From Pontivivens insulae (lineage in GTDB: Bacteria > Pseudomonadota > Alphaproteobacteria > Rhodobacterales > Rhodobacteraceae): a stretch of 64,000 nucleotides of DNA. The position numbers and the translations under genes were made by a program. The stretch spans positions 62,001 through 126,000 of the forward strand of contig NZ_OMKW01000002.1 in NCBI RefSeq assembly GCF_900302495.1. Reading direction: 5' to 3'. Below, piece by piece: positions 8,621-17,536 of the stretch. The notes beneath the pieces were generated by a model, which made no database searches, had not been told where the DNA came from, and worked only from the letters and a program-made list of their open reading frames with translations. Numbering within the stretch: the stretch's first letter is position 1; each line of letters opens with the position of its first letter.

Positions 8621-11600
8621 ATGGATTTGCTGGGTGAAAAGCGACAGATCGTGCGCGCGGGGTTGCGGGCGGATGAGCAAGCGCTTGTTGAGGCGTTGGC
8701 CGCGCAAAGTGGCCTTTCGACGGCGGATCAGCAGCGGATCGCGGCCAGCGGTGCGGATCTGGTGCGCCGGGTGCGTGCGCAGGGATCACCATCGCTGATG
8801 GACGTTTTTCTTGCTGAATATGGCCTGACAAATGATGAGGGCATTGCGCTGATGTGCCTGGCCGAGGCTTTATTGCGTGTGCCGGATGCCGCGACGATTG
8901 ATGCACTGATCGATGATAAGATTGGAGGCTCTGACTGGGCGTCCCATGCTGGGCATTCCACCTCCCCGCTCGTCAATGCATCGACCTGGGCGTTGATGTT
9001 GACGGGGCGGGTGCTGGCCGAGGATGCCGCCCCGTTGACCGGAACATTGCGCCGGGTCGTGCGGCGGCTGGGGGAGCCGGTGATCCGCGCCGCCGTGGCC
9101 CGTGCCATGCGCGAGATGGGGCGGCAATTCGTTTTGGGGGAAAGCATTGAGGCGGGTCTTGTCCGCGCCCGCAAGCGGGAGGATGAGGGCTACACCTATT
9201 CCTATGACATGTTGGGCGAAGCTGCGATGACCGCCGCGGATGCCGGACGGTATCGAGCCTCCTACACCAATGCGATGCGTGCGATTGGGGCGGTTGCGCA
9301 TGCGGGAACGGTGGCGGTGAATCCGGGCATTTCCATAAAACTCTCTGCCTTGCATCCACGATATGAATTCGCGCAACGCGACCGGGTGATGGCCGAACTG
9401 GTGCCGATCGTCCGCGATCTGGCGCGGCAGGCGGCGGCGCTGAATATCGGGCTGAACATTGACGCGGAGGAGGCCGCGCGCCTCGACCTCTCGCTTGATG
9501 TGATCGAGGCGGTCGCACGCGACCCTGAACTGGGCAAATGGGACGGTCTGGGCGTCGTGGTTCAGGCTTATGGTCTGCGCGCGGGACCCGTGATCGACTG
9601 GATCGCAGCCCTTGCCCGTCAGTCTGGCCGTAGAATGATGGTGCGCTTGGTGAAGGGCGCCTATTGGGACACGGAGATCAAGCACGCCCAGGAGCAGGGG
9701 CTAACGGGGTATCCTGTGTTCACGCGAAAATCGGCCACGGACATCTCGTATCTGGCCTGCGCGCGCAAATTGCTCGATTTGCGCGAGGTGCTCTATCCGC
9801 AATTTGCGACTCACAATGCGCACACGGTCGCCGCGGTGTTCGACATGGCGGGCGACACGGATGGATATGAATTTCAGCGGTTGCATGGCATGGGGCAGGG
9901 TCTGCACGAAGCGATGCGTGCGCAGGTTGGCACCCGCTGCCGAATCTATGCACCTGTTGGCGCCCATAAAGACCTGCTCGCCTATCTGGTGCGGCGCCTG
10001 CTGGAAAACGGGGCCAACAGCTCGTTCGTCAACCGGATGGCAGATGAAAGTCTGAGGCCGGAGCAAGTGGCCGGGGACCCGTTTGCTGAACTTAAGTTGG
10101 AAGAGGTCAGGATCGGTGCGCCCAACACGGTTTTTGCGCCGCGCCGGGATGCCATGGGCTTTGACCTGGATGACCCGGTGACCGTTTCACAGATCGAGGC
10201 AGAGCGTGCCCGTTGGCGGACTGCTCAATGGCGTGCCGAGCCGATCATCGCGGGCACGGCTAGGTCGAGTTCGCAGGAGCAGGTCAGCTCCCCCAATGAT
10301 CCGGGGGATGTCGTTGGCACTGTCAGCGCTGCGAGTGACTTGGACATTGAGGCCGCTTTGTCGGATGCCGGGATCTGGACAGAAACGGTGGGCACCCGCG
10401 CTGCTGTCCTGCGCCGTGCGGCAGATTTATATGAAGAGGCATGGCCCGAATTGTTTGCGCTGGCCACACGCGAAGCGGGCAAGACCCTTCCGGATTGCGT
10501 AGCGGAGCTGCGTGAAGCTGTGGACTTCCTGAGGTATTATGCTGATGAGGCCGAGCGCCGCGATGGCGTTGCGCGCGGCACGTTTGTCTGCATCTCGCCC
10601 TGGAATTTCCCGCTTGCCATTTTCACGGGACAGGTGGCGGCAGCCCTGGCGATGGGCAATGCGGTGATTGCGAAGCCGGCAGATCAGACGCCGTTGATGG
10701 CGGCCGCTGCGGTGCGCCTGTTGCACCGTGCCGGCGTCCCGCGCGCTGTACTTCAGCTGCTGCCGGGATCTGGTGCCCATGTCGGCGCTGCCCTCGTGGC
10801 GGATGCAAGAGTTGCGGGTGTGTGCTTCACCGGCTCTACGGCCACAGCCATCCGAATTGATCGCGCGATGGCTGAGAGTGGAAATGCTGCGGCTCCATTG
10901 ATTGCGGAGACTGGCGGGCTGAATGCGATGATCGTCGACTCGACCGCTCTGCCAGAGCAGGCCGTGCGCGATGTTGTTGCCTCAGCCTTCCAGTCGGCGG
11001 GCCAGCGCTGCTCTGCCGCGCGGGTCCTCTATGTGCAGGAGGACACGGCAGACACCGTTCTGACAATGCTGAAGGGCGCGATGGATGAGTTGAATGTCGC
11101 GGACACCTGGGCGCTGTCATCAGATCTGGGCAGTGTGATTGACGGGGCTGCCCGCGATCGAATTGAAGCCCACATCGCCGGTCACGAGGTGCTGCATCGT
11201 GTGGCTGAGCGGGGCGGTGCGCTTTCGGTTGCACCAACCCTGCTGCGGATCGATGGGATCGGTGTGTTGGATGAAGAAGTGTTTGGTCCGGTGCTGCATG
11301 TCGCGACGTTCCGCGCCGAAGAGCTCGACCAGGTGATCGATGCAATCAACGCGAGCGGGTATGGCCTGACCTTTGGACTGCACACCCGTATTGATGACCG
11401 GGTTCAGCACATCATCGACCGCGTTGCCTGCGGCAATATCTATGTGAATCGCAACCAAATCGGTGCTGTCGTCGGCTCGCAACCCTTCGGTGGCGAAGGG
11501 CTCTCGGGAACGGGACCGAAAGCGGGTGGTCCAGATTATCTGGATGCATTCGGTCAGACGTCTGGCTGGGCAGAGGCGCCTTTGTCTGAACCCGGTCACC

Positions 11601-12031
11601 GGGACGAGGTCGAACCCGCGCTGACACTTAAGGCGGATCTGCCGGGCCCGACGGGAGAGAGCAATCGCCTGATGACAACCGCGCGTGGTCGTGTGCTGTG
11701 TGTCGGGCCGGGTGACGAGATGATCGCTCGGCAGTCTGCGGCTGCCCGTGCGATGGGGTGCGAGGCTGTCGCGCTGGCAGCGAGTGAAACGCTCGAACAG
11801 GCGCTTGCAACGATGCAGCCCCTCGCGGCGGTTTGTGCCGATCCGTCAATCGCGACGGTTGTGCGAAAGGGGCTGGCCAATCGGGCGGGGGCGCGCATTC
11901 CGATCCTGTTTGGTCCGGGCGAGGCGTGGCGTCTGCGGCAGGAGCGCCATGTCTGCGTTGATCTGACCGCATCGGGTGGAAATGCGGGCTTGCTCGCCGC
12001 CACCGGGTTGGCGGTCGGTGCGACCGCCTAA
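8621..12031 (+). CDS. putA: Bifunctional proline dehydrogenase / L-glutamate gamma-semialdehyde dehydrogenase
   Basis: 1136 residues. It oxidises proline to pyrroline-5-carboxylate (FAD, electrons to quinone) and then to glutamate (NAD). The proline dehydrogenase barrel spans roughly residues 150-470, with IKLSALHPRYE near 235, VRLVKGAYWD near 340 and RRLLENGANSSFVNR near 457. The aldehyde dehydrogenase domain follows, with ISPWNFP near 657, the ETGG loop near 762, catalytic Cys in QRCSAAR near 797 and PFGGEGLSGTGPKAGGP near 955. The last 150 residues fit the C-terminal domain of type B PutA. There is no N-terminal ribbon-helix-helix domain, so it cannot repress itself; control falls to PutR. 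Strong AGGGGAGG at 8606-8613 sets the start. The stop overlaps convergent flgD. Confidence 0.97.
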   Translation: MDLLGEKRQIVRAGLRADEQALVEALAAQSGLSTADQQRIAASGADLVRRVRAQGSPSLMDVFLAEYGLTNDEGIALMCLAEALLRVPDAATIDALIDDKIGGSDWASHAGHSTSPLVNASTWALMLTGRVLAEDAAPLTGTLRRVVRRLGEPVIRAAVARAMREMGRQFVLGESIEAGLVRARKREDEGYTYSYDMLGEAAMTAADAGRYRASYTNAMRAIGAVAHAGTVAVNPGISIKLSALHPRYEFAQRDRVMAELVPIVRDLARQAAALNIGLNIDAEEAARLDLSLDVIEAVARDPELGKWDGLGVVVQAYGLRAGPVIDWIAALARQSGRRMMVRLVKGAYWDTEIKHAQEQGLTGYPVFTRKSATDISYLACARKLLDLREVLYPQFATHNAHTVAAVFDMAGDTDGYEFQRLHGMGQGLHEAMRAQVGTRCRIYAPVGAHKDLLAYLVRRLLENGANSSFVNRMADESLRPEQVAGDPFAELKLEEVRIGAPNTVFAPRRDAMGFDLDDPVTVSQIEAERARWRTAQWRAEPIIAGTARSSSQEQVSSPNDPGDVVGTVSAASDLDIEAALSDAGIWTETVGTRAAVLRRAADLYEEAWPELFALATREAGKTLPDCVAELREAVDFLRYYADEAERRDGVARGTFVCISPWNFPLAIFTGQVAAALAMGNAVIAKPADQTPLMAAAAVRLLHRAGVPRAVLQLLPGSGAHVGAALVADARVAGVCFTGSTATAIRIDRAMAESGNAAAPLIAETGGLNAMIVDSTALPEQAVRDVVASAFQSAGQRCSAARVLYVQEDTADTVLTMLKGAMDELNVADTWALSSDLGSVIDGAARDRIEAHIAGHEVLHRVAERGGALSVAPTLLRIDGIGVLDEEVFGPVLHVATFRAEELDQVIDAINASGYGLTFGLHTRIDDRVQHIIDRVACGNIYVNRNQIGAVVGSQPFGGEGLSGTGPKAGGPDYLDAFGQTSGWAEAPLSEPGHRDEVEPALTLKADLPGPTGESNRLMTTARGRVLCVGPGDEMIARQSAAARAMGCEAVALAASETLEQALATMQPLAAVCADPSIATVVRKGLANRAGARIPILFGPGEAWRLRQERHVCVDLTASGGNAGLLAATGLAVGATA

Positions 12032-12660
12032 CGCAACGCTGCAACGTCAGCGAGCGGGACGGATTGACCTGAGGCGAGGATCAGATCCACGCCCTCGGGC
12101 TGTAGGCGCGCCTCGACCACGGTGCCCGCGGTGCGGGCCTGTTCGAGCAATTGGTCCCCGCTGGCCTGAGAGGAACGGAGGGACAGCGTGTAGTCCCCGT
12201 CCGGGGCGCGCAGACCGCCGCTGATCCGACCATCCCAGCTATGGCTGGTAAAGGGTTGGTCGCTGACCACCTCTCCCATGGCGTTGGTGACGACCAGCCG
12301 ATCGCCGGCATTGGGCGTATGATCGAGCGAAAACTCCAATGGCGTTCCGTCAAAGCGCGCGGCGCTGCGCGTCTCAACGGTGCGGTCTATCCAGCCGGAC
12401 AGGGCAGCGGTGTCGCTGGCCCGCAGGGACGCGGCCAGCGTATCGAGTTTCTGGTTTGACAGCACCTGCTGTTCAACGCTTGAGAAGGTCGCCAACTGCG
12501 CGACAAACTGCGTCGACTCCATTGGTTTGAGCGGATCCTGATTGCGCAGCTGAGAGGTCAGCAATTGCAGGAATGTCTGAAAATCGGCTGTCACGGCCGA
12601 TGCGGTACTGGTCGTCTGACCCGGGGTGGAGGACGGCGTCAGTGTTGGCGAAATCTCCAT
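12028..12660 (-). CDS. flgD: Flagellar hook-capping protein FlgD
   Basis: 210 residues. The cap protein is needed to add FlgE subunits during hook growth and is then discarded. The N-terminal export and capping segment is clear (FLQLLTSQLRNQDPLKPM, then QLATFSSVEQQ), followed by the beta-rich FLG D Ig/Tudor-like region with GDRLVV and a GxYTLSL-like stretch. ATG 12660 follows AGGAG at good spacing; a TTG one codon upstream is less likely. It is the second gene of a fliK-flgD pair with a 10-bp gap. Its stop codon overlaps that of putA on the other strand. Confidence 0.95.
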   Translation of the reverse strand: MEISPTLTPSSTPGQTTSTASAVTADFQTFLQLLTSQLRNQDPLKPMESTQFVAQLATFSSVEQQVLSNQKLDTLAASLRASDTAALSGWIDRTVETRSAARFDGTPLEFSLDHTPNAGDRLVVTNAMGEVVSDQPFTSHSWDGRISGGLRAPDGDYTLSLRSSQASGDQLLEQARTAGTVVEARLQPEGVDLILASGQSVPLADVAALR

Positions 12661-12670
12661 CAACTTCTCC

Positions 12671-13756
12671 TCATAATCTTAGGTCCAGACCAGTGGTAAG
12701 GCCGACCGGACGTCTGGTTTCTGTAGGTTGCTGGGGGTTGGTGTCGGCCTCTTGCGACGCGCCCTCGGGGCTGTCAGATGGCCGATTATCGGAAAAGCTC
12801 AACTGTGTTCCGGCAAAGCCCGCATCCGACAGAAGGCGGATCAGGTGATCGCCCCAACGGCGCATCAGATCGACTGTTTCAGCCCGCTCACCCATCAAAA
12901 CTGCTGTGATTGCGTCACCTTCAACGCTGACATGGATGCTCACGCGACCCAGCTCTGGTGGATCAAGGCGGATCTCGGCAGCGCCGGATTTGCCCTGCAC
13001 AACCAATTCTCCGACCGTTTGGGCAATCTGTGCTGCCGCCTGTGGGGGTAGCGATGGAGGGGGTGCGGTGCGTGGCGCCGCCTCAACCGCGTGCGGCGTC
13101 GCGGGCGACGGGCGTATGTCCGACACCGGATCTAGAGGTGCTTCCGACATCGCTAGTTTCGCTTGAAGGCCTGCGGGCTGGTGCGCCTGTGTGCCGCCGT
13201 CCCCAGTACCCAGCGGAACAGAGGGCTGAGGTTGCTGCTGAGGCGGAAGGTGCGATTGCGGTCCCTCCGAAGATAGGGGCACAAAACCAGGTGGCGGCTG
13301 CCGCACAGTGGATATGCCTATCTGAGGGTTCACCCCATCGTCCATCTGAAACGGCGCCGGTGCGTGTGATATGTTCATGGCATCTTTCGGATTGGAGGAG
13401 GTGTCGGCGTCAGTAGTGTCCGCAACCGCTTGGTGTTCCGGCACGGGCTGTGGGGGAGTTGGAACATCCAAATTTGTCGTGAAAGCGGGTTGCGCTGTGC
13501 GTGTTTCGCCCTGTGACCCAGCTTCTTGGCGATTGTCAGCCTGCGCATCATCCGAATTTTGCATCGACCCGATTGTCGACGGAATGACTGCAATTGCTAA
13601 GCGTTGCGTGGCTATTGGCGTGTGTTCTGGCGGCGGATTGTCCGCAAGCTCCAACAAAAAAGTGGCCAACTCGGGGACAGTCCCAGACGCCGACGCGTCC
13701 CCAGCTTGCATCTGGAGACGCGGCGACTCCGTCGGGGGGGTGGCAGGTAACTGCAC
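12671..13756 (-). CDS. fliK: Flagellar hook-length control protein FliK
   Basis: About 361 residues. FliK is exported as a molecular ruler and makes FlhB switch from rod/hook to filament export. The first two thirds are low complexity, rich in Pro, Gln, Ala and Thr, as usual for FliK. The conserved C-terminal switch domain lies near residues 235-330 and contains the hallmark EIRLDPPELGRVSIHVSVEG and the RLLSDAGF segment. GTG 13756 is preferred because GGAG is six bases ahead; the frame also allows GTG 13768. It is first in the operon with flgD and divergent from the rod-binding gene. Confidence 0.9.
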   Translation of the reverse strand: MQLPATPPTESPRLQMQAGDASASGTVPELATFLLELADNPPPEHTPIATQRLAIAVIPSTIGSMQNSDDAQADNRQEAGSQGETRTAQPAFTTNLDVPTPPQPVPEHQAVADTTDADTSSNPKDAMNISHAPAPFQMDDGVNPQIGISTVRQPPPGFVPLSSEGPQSHLPPQQQPQPSVPLGTGDGGTQAHQPAGLQAKLAMSEAPLDPVSDIRPSPATPHAVEAAPRTAPPPSLPPQAAAQIAQTVGELVVQGKSGAAEIRLDPPELGRVSIHVSVEGDAITAVLMGERAETVDLMRRWGDHLIRLLSDAGFAGTQLSFSDNRPSDSPEGASQEADTNPQQPTETRRPVGLTTGLDLRL

Positions 13757-13854
13757 GGCATTCTCCACTTCGTTCGCAATTGGCTTAACAGCGATTCCCT
13801 TACGATTTCTTTACGGATCACCGGGCAAAAGCGAGGCAGAGAAGGAGAAGAGAG

Positions 13855-14118
13855 ATGCAGGTTTCCCCGACCAGCGTGGTGCAAGATACACCGCAAATTC
13901 AAAGACTTCGTGAAACGGCGATACGGATGGAGGGAGCGTTTCTTGCCGAAATGCTGCGTCATGGTGGGGCCGACAGGCCGAGAGCTGAGTTGGGTGGCGG
14001 CGCGGGGGAGGATGCGTTTTCTTCGATGCTCGCGCGCGAGCAGGCCGACCACTTCGCCCGTGCGGGCGGAATTGGCCTGGCCGAAGCCATATTTGAAGCG
14101 CTCAAGCGGGAGGTTTGA
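13855..14118 (+). CDS. flgJ: Single-domain rod-binding protein (FlgJ N-terminal type)
   Basis: 87 residues, containing only the rod-binding domain of FlgJ: LRETAIRMEGAFLAEMLRH and the ML-x-EQ motif seen as SSMLAREQADHFAR, then GGIGLAEAIF. In enterobacteria this domain is fused to a muramidase that opens the peptidoglycan for the rod. Here the muramidase half is missing, as in many alphaproteobacteria, and a separate lytic transglycosylase is encoded at 27621-28238. It acts in the periplasm as rod cap and scaffold. GAGAAGAGAG precedes the ATG. The next gene starts four bases after its stop. Confidence 0.88.
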   Translation: MQVSPTSVVQDTPQIQRLRETAIRMEGAFLAEMLRHGGADRPRAELGGGAGEDAFSSMLAREQADHFARAGGIGLAEAIFEALKREV

Positions 14119-14122
14119 TGTC

Positions 14123-14413
14123 ATGACATTCACGGAATTCGAACATCATCAGCAAGAGTTGGTCGAGGCGTTGCTGAATGGCACATCACTGCCGAACCCG
14201 GATACCCTTAACGCACTTGAAGTGGGTGACTTTTCGCGTGAACAGATCGTAGCCGCACGTGGCCATTTGAAGCGGAGCGAAACGCTCTTGGCCGCTGCTA
14301 TCTCCGGCTTGAGGCGCGCGCGCGCCATGGGCGGGTCAGACAAGCTTGCCTACACTGCCGATGGCGGCGTCGTCACGTCGACAGCGCGCGGCAAACTGGC
14401 CTTAAAGCGCTGA
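14123..14413 (+). CDS. Small flagellar-locus protein, possibly FlgN-type export chaperone
   Basis: 96 residues, mainly helical and charged, with a heptad-like middle (FSREQIVAARGHLKRSETLLAAAISGLRRARAM) and a short C-terminal YTADGGVV tail. Size, helical content, tail and place between the rod-cap gene and flagellin fit the FlgN chaperone family, which protects FlgK and FlgL before export. Sequence identity to known FlgN is weak by eye, so the call is tentative. It begins four bases after the rod-binding gene and is almost certainly cotranscribed with it. Confidence 0.45.
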   Translation: MTFTEFEHHQQELVEALLNGTSLPNPDTLNALEVGDFSREQIVAARGHLKRSETLLAAAISGLRRARAMGGSDKLAYTADGGVVTSTARGKLALKR

Positions 14414-14419
14414 TTGAGG

Positions 14420-14434
14420 TTAATCGGCCGTTCA
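14420..14434. promoter_or_regulatory. CtrA-like box upstream of flagellin (TTAA-N7-TTCA)
   Basis: GGTTAA at 14418-14423 begins a TTAA-N7-TTCA element, one base off the TTAA-N7-TTAA CtrA consensus, in the 197-bp gap before the flagellin gene. Similar boxes precede flgB and flgE. The position, about 175 bp from the start codon, is compatible with activation but proves nothing alone. Confidence 0.35.
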
Positions 14435-14610
14435 TGTTGATCGTCTGATTTTTTCACCTTTCCTTAAGTCCAAAACACGCAGTGTAAGGCTACTCAGAAC
14501 GAGGTGGGTTTTGCCCTAGGCGTCAGAAAGGCGTTCGTCCCTGCGTCCTGCGCAGGATTTGAACTCAGTACCCGGTGTCGAATGCACCGGAACGCCAAAG
14601 GAAGTATGTA

Positions 14611-15855
14611 ATGTCGAGTATTCTTACCAACACCAGCGCCATGGTCGCCCTTGATACGTTGCGCGGTATCAACCGTTCGCTGTCGGAGACCCAAAGCCAG
14701 ATTTCGACCGGGCTTAAGGTTTCCTCCGCCAAGGATAACGCCGCTGTTTGGTCGATCTCCCAAGCGATGCAGACCGATATTGACGGGTTTTCGGCCATTC
14801 AGGACAACCTGATGCTGGGCAATTCGACTGTCTCCGTCGCGCGGGAGGCGGCTGAATCCGTCGTCGAACTTATGGGCGAAGTGAAAAAACAGGTCCTTGC
14901 GGCGCAGGAAAGCGGGAATGACAAGGCCAAGATCCAGACAGAGATCAATGCGCTGCGCGATCAGGTAGAATCCATTGTGAATGCTGCTCAGTTCAATGGT
15001 GTGAACCTTCTGAAGGGCACGGAAGCCATCACGGTTTTGTCTTCGCTTGATCGTGACGCTTCGGGTGATGTGACGCCGTCCCGGATTACCGTGAACCGTG
15101 TTGACCTCGCGCCGACAGTCGAAACTGCGGGGACGACCGATATTACAACCTCTGACCTCATGACGGGCACTGGCACTGGTTCGACCTTCGCTGGCAATGC
15201 TGGCACGCCAGAGGCTGCGATTGCATTCGTTGATGCGGGTGTTACCGCCGGGGCCACTTATGAGGTGCAAATCACTGGTTCAGGTGCCGCGGGCGCTGAT
15301 ACCGGCGGCCTTCAAACGTTCACTTACATTGCAAGCGATACGGATACGCGTCTGGACGTCTCCAACGCCCTCAAGTCACAAATCGACACCTATATCTCCG
15401 ACAACTCACTGACGTTGCTGTCCACCTCTCAGGACGCGACAACGGGCGAGTTGACGATTGCACTTGGTGGCGGTCAGGGCACAGACAACCTGCTCGTCGA
15501 TCTGGACGCATTTTCGGGCGGTGTCCGGGCTGGTGGCCTGACGGAGCTTGGTTCGATGGATGTGACGACGACCGATGGGGCAGTTCAGGCGCTCAGCGAT
15601 GTTGAAGCGCTTTTGACAACCGCAATCGATGCGGCGGCAAGCTTCGGTTCCGTGCAGGGACGGATCGAGACGCAGTCCGATTTCATCGGATCGCTGAAGG
15701 ACTCGCTTACAACGGGCCGGGCAGCGCTTGTCGATGCCAATATGGAAGAAACCTCAGCGCGCCTGCAGGCGCTTCAGGTCCAACAGCAGCTTGGCATTCA
15801 GTCCCTCTCGATCGCCAACCAGGCCCCGCAGAACATTCTGGCGCTGTTCCGCTAA
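14611..15855 (+). CDS. fliC: Flagellin
   Basis: 414-residue filament subunit. The conserved N-terminal D0/D1 helices (SILTNTSAMVALDTLRGINRS, then TGLKVSSAKDNAAVWSISQAM) and C-terminal D1/D0 helices (VDANMEETSARLQALQVQQQLG, ending NILALFR) enclose a variable surface region from about residue 160 to 310, rich in Thr, Gly and Asp. ATG 14611 follows AAAGGAAG. A strong hairpin follows the stop, and flaF and flbT, which control flagellin translation, are immediately downstream. It is the only flagellin gene in the window. Confidence 0.95.
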   Translation: MSSILTNTSAMVALDTLRGINRSLSETQSQISTGLKVSSAKDNAAVWSISQAMQTDIDGFSAIQDNLMLGNSTVSVAREAAESVVELMGEVKKQVLAAQESGNDKAKIQTEINALRDQVESIVNAAQFNGVNLLKGTEAITVLSSLDRDASGDVTPSRITVNRVDLAPTVETAGTTDITTSDLMTGTGTGSTFAGNAGTPEAAIAFVDAGVTAGATYEVQITGSGAAGADTGGLQTFTYIASDTDTRLDVSNALKSQIDTYISDNSLTLLSTSQDATTGELTIALGGGQGTDNLLVDLDAFSGGVRAGGLTELGSMDVTTTDGAVQALSDVEALLTTAIDAAASFGSVQGRIETQSDFIGSLKDSLTTGRAALVDANMEETSARLQALQVQQQLGIQSLSIANQAPQNILALFR

Positions 15856-15862
15856 TCATTGT

Positions 15863-15888
15863 GCAGAGCGCCCTGAGGGGCGCTCTGC
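15863..15888 (+). terminator. 11-bp stem-loop after the flagellin gene
   Basis: GCAGAGCGCCC (15863-15873) pairs perfectly with 15878-15888 around a 4-base loop. There is no run of T after it, so it may cap and stabilise abundant flagellin mRNA or terminate only in part, letting some transcription reach flaF-flbT. Confidence 0.6.
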
Positions 15889-15921
15889 AAGCTTTCACAT
15901 AGAATGATTGAGACGTGACAC

Positions 15922-16299
15922 ATGATTACGAGCAGAAGTGCGCGACAGGCCTATCATGCGACCAAGGCGACCACCGCTTCGCCGCGCGATGTCGAGGCCG
16001 CGATCCTTTCCTCCATCAATGCCGACTTGCGACAAGCCCTTGACGGTAAAATGAAACATCCTGACCTGTGTGTTCTTCTCGACAAGAACGCAAAGATTTG
16101 GCGGCATTTTCACAGTGATCTGAATTCTACTGGCAACGGATTGCCAATTGATCTCAAGCAAAGGCTGCTGGGTCTGGCGGATATGGTCTTCGTTGAGACC
16201 GACAGGATATTGCGGGGGGGAGCAGGCGTCGGCGAGTTGATCGCGATTAACGATGCCATCATCGCCGGCTTGCGCCCCGCAATGCAGGAGGTCGCATAA
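15922..16299 (+). CDS. flaF: Flagellar biosynthesis regulator FlaF
   Basis: 125 residues, full length for the alphaproteobacterial FlaF family. Typical features are ARQAYHATKATTASPRDVEAAIL near the N-terminus and the KNAKIWRHFHSDL motif in the middle. In Caulobacter and Brucella, FlaF is needed for flagellin secretion or synthesis and opposes FlbT. It overlaps flbT by one base (TAATG), so the two are translationally coupled. Its presence marks this as the alphaproteobacterial flagellar lineage rather than the acquired gammaproteobacterial type. Confidence 0.93.
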   Translation: MITSRSARQAYHATKATTASPRDVEAAILSSINADLRQALDGKMKHPDLCVLLDKNAKIWRHFHSDLNSTGNGLPIDLKQRLLGLADMVFVETDRILRGGAGVGELIAINDAIIAGLRPAMQEVA

Positions 16300-16694
16300 T
16301 GGCGGGCCTGATCTTGAAATTGAGACCATCAGAGCGGCTATTGATCAACGGTGCTGTGATTGAGAACGGCGATCGTCGTTGCCGCCTGAATATTATTAGC
16401 CCTGGTGCCAATGTTCTACGCCTTCGCGACGCAGTTCACCCTGCTGACGCCAACACGCCGGTCAAACGGGCCTGTTATATCGCGCAGCTTTTGCTGGCGG
16501 GTGAGGTGGGCGAAGATGCCGCCCGCGGTGATCTCGTGCGAAGCATCTCGCAGCTCCAGTCGGTTCTGACCGATCCAGAGTCTTCACGCACGCTGTCCGA
16601 GGCGGCCGAGTATCTGAAGTCGGATCAGATCTATCAGGTGCTTCGGGAGCTTCGAACTCTGCTGCCGCTGGAAGACAGACTGATGCGTGCGTGA
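16299..16694 (+). CDS. flbT: Flagellin translational regulator FlbT
   Basis: 131 residues with the FlbT hallmarks LKLRPSERLLINGAVIENGDRR, then VKRACYIAQLLL and the C-terminal LRELRTLLPLED. FlbT acts on the flagellin mRNA 5' leader, repressing in Caulobacter and activating in Brucella, to tie filament synthesis to hook completion. It is coupled to flaF by a one-base overlap and followed after four bases by the DUF1217 gene. Confidence 0.94.
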   Translation: MAGLILKLRPSERLLINGAVIENGDRRCRLNIISPGANVLRLRDAVHPADANTPVKRACYIAQLLLAGEVGEDAARGDLVRSISQLQSVLTDPESSRTLSEAAEYLKSDQIYQVLRELRTLLPLEDRLMRA

Positions 16695-16697
16695 GAT

Positions 16698-17525
16698 ATG
16701 TTCACCCCGATCATACCGTTCGATGGCCTGGCGGGTTATCGCTACCTACAACGAACAATTGTCGATCAAAAAACAGCAACTCTGGAAAATCCGCAGATCA
16801 GACGGGATCTTGAGTTGCTCAAGACGCAAATGCCGCAGATTGGTTCAGCGGCGGATCTGATTGGTGACCGGGAGGCCCTTGCCTCGGTGTTGACGGCATT
16901 TGGGATGGGCGATCGGCTCGATCAACGTGCACTGTTGCGCCAGGTGCTTGAGCAAGGACCGGGAGAAGATGCCCTTGCCCGGCGCATCGGTGATCCGCGT
17001 TTGATCGCTTTTGCGCAATTTTTCGCGGACTCCAATGGTGGGTTTCCTGTTGTGGAACCAGAGAGACTGGCTCGGCTTGCCGACCAATATGCGGAGGCCG
17101 CATTCGTGGAGTCTGTCGCGGAAGTCTCTCCGCAACAAAGCCTGGCATTGCAATTTGACGCGGATGTTGCGGCATTGTTGGAGACGGACAGCTCCGAACG
17201 CACCCTCTGGTTTCGTATTCTCGGCTCCGTCTCGTTGCGGGACGTTTTTGCGACGGCTTTGAACGTCCCGGTAGCTGTTGGTGCGCTCGAGATTGACAGG
17301 CAGGCAGATATTTTTGCGGCCCAGTTTCAGAAATTCGCTGGCGACGCGTCACTTAGATCCTTGGCTGATCCAGCTGTGAGTGAGCGAATGCTCTCGCGCT
17401 TCTTTCTGCTGAGCCCTCAGGGGCAGAGCAGTTCCGGCGTGACGTCGCCCGCACTGCAAATTCTGCAGGCTGGTCAAGCCAGTCAGAGTGTCGCGCAGAG
17501 CCTGTTGCTCTCGCGGCTTGGGTGA
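16698..17525 (+). CDS. DUF1217 flagellar-locus protein
   Basis: 275 residues. The family (DUF1217) is found almost only in flagellar loci of Rhodobacterales and Rhizobiales. Recognisable segments are GLAGYRYLQRT at the start and MGDRLDQRALLRQVLEQG, DPRLIAFAQFF and LWFRILGSVSLRDVF further in, which form repeated helical units. No signal peptide or membrane helix is seen. Its molecular role is unknown; being last in the flagellin-flaF-flbT unit suggests a part in filament assembly or export. It is convergent with fliI, 11 bp away. Confidence 0.75.
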   Translation: MFTPIIPFDGLAGYRYLQRTIVDQKTATLENPQIRRDLELLKTQMPQIGSAADLIGDREALASVLTAFGMGDRLDQRALLRQVLEQGPGEDALARRIGDPRLIAFAQFFADSNGGFPVVEPERLARLADQYAEAAFVESVAEVSPQQSLALQFDADVAALLETDSSERTLWFRILGSVSLRDVFATALNVPVAVGALEIDRQADIFAAQFQKFAGDASLRSLADPAVSERMLSRFFLLSPQGQSSSGVTSPALQILQAGQASQSVAQSLLLSRLG

Positions 17526-17536
17526 TGCCACTAGGG

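Noticed and set aside
8870-9685. 271-codon minus-strand frame inside putA
   Set aside because: Antisense to the conserved proline dehydrogenase barrel, with no start signals or family features.
13800-13814. TTAC-N7-TTAC between fliK and the rod-binding gene as a full CtrA box
   Set aside because: Two mismatches from consensus; only the nearby TTAAC half-site is kept as weak support.
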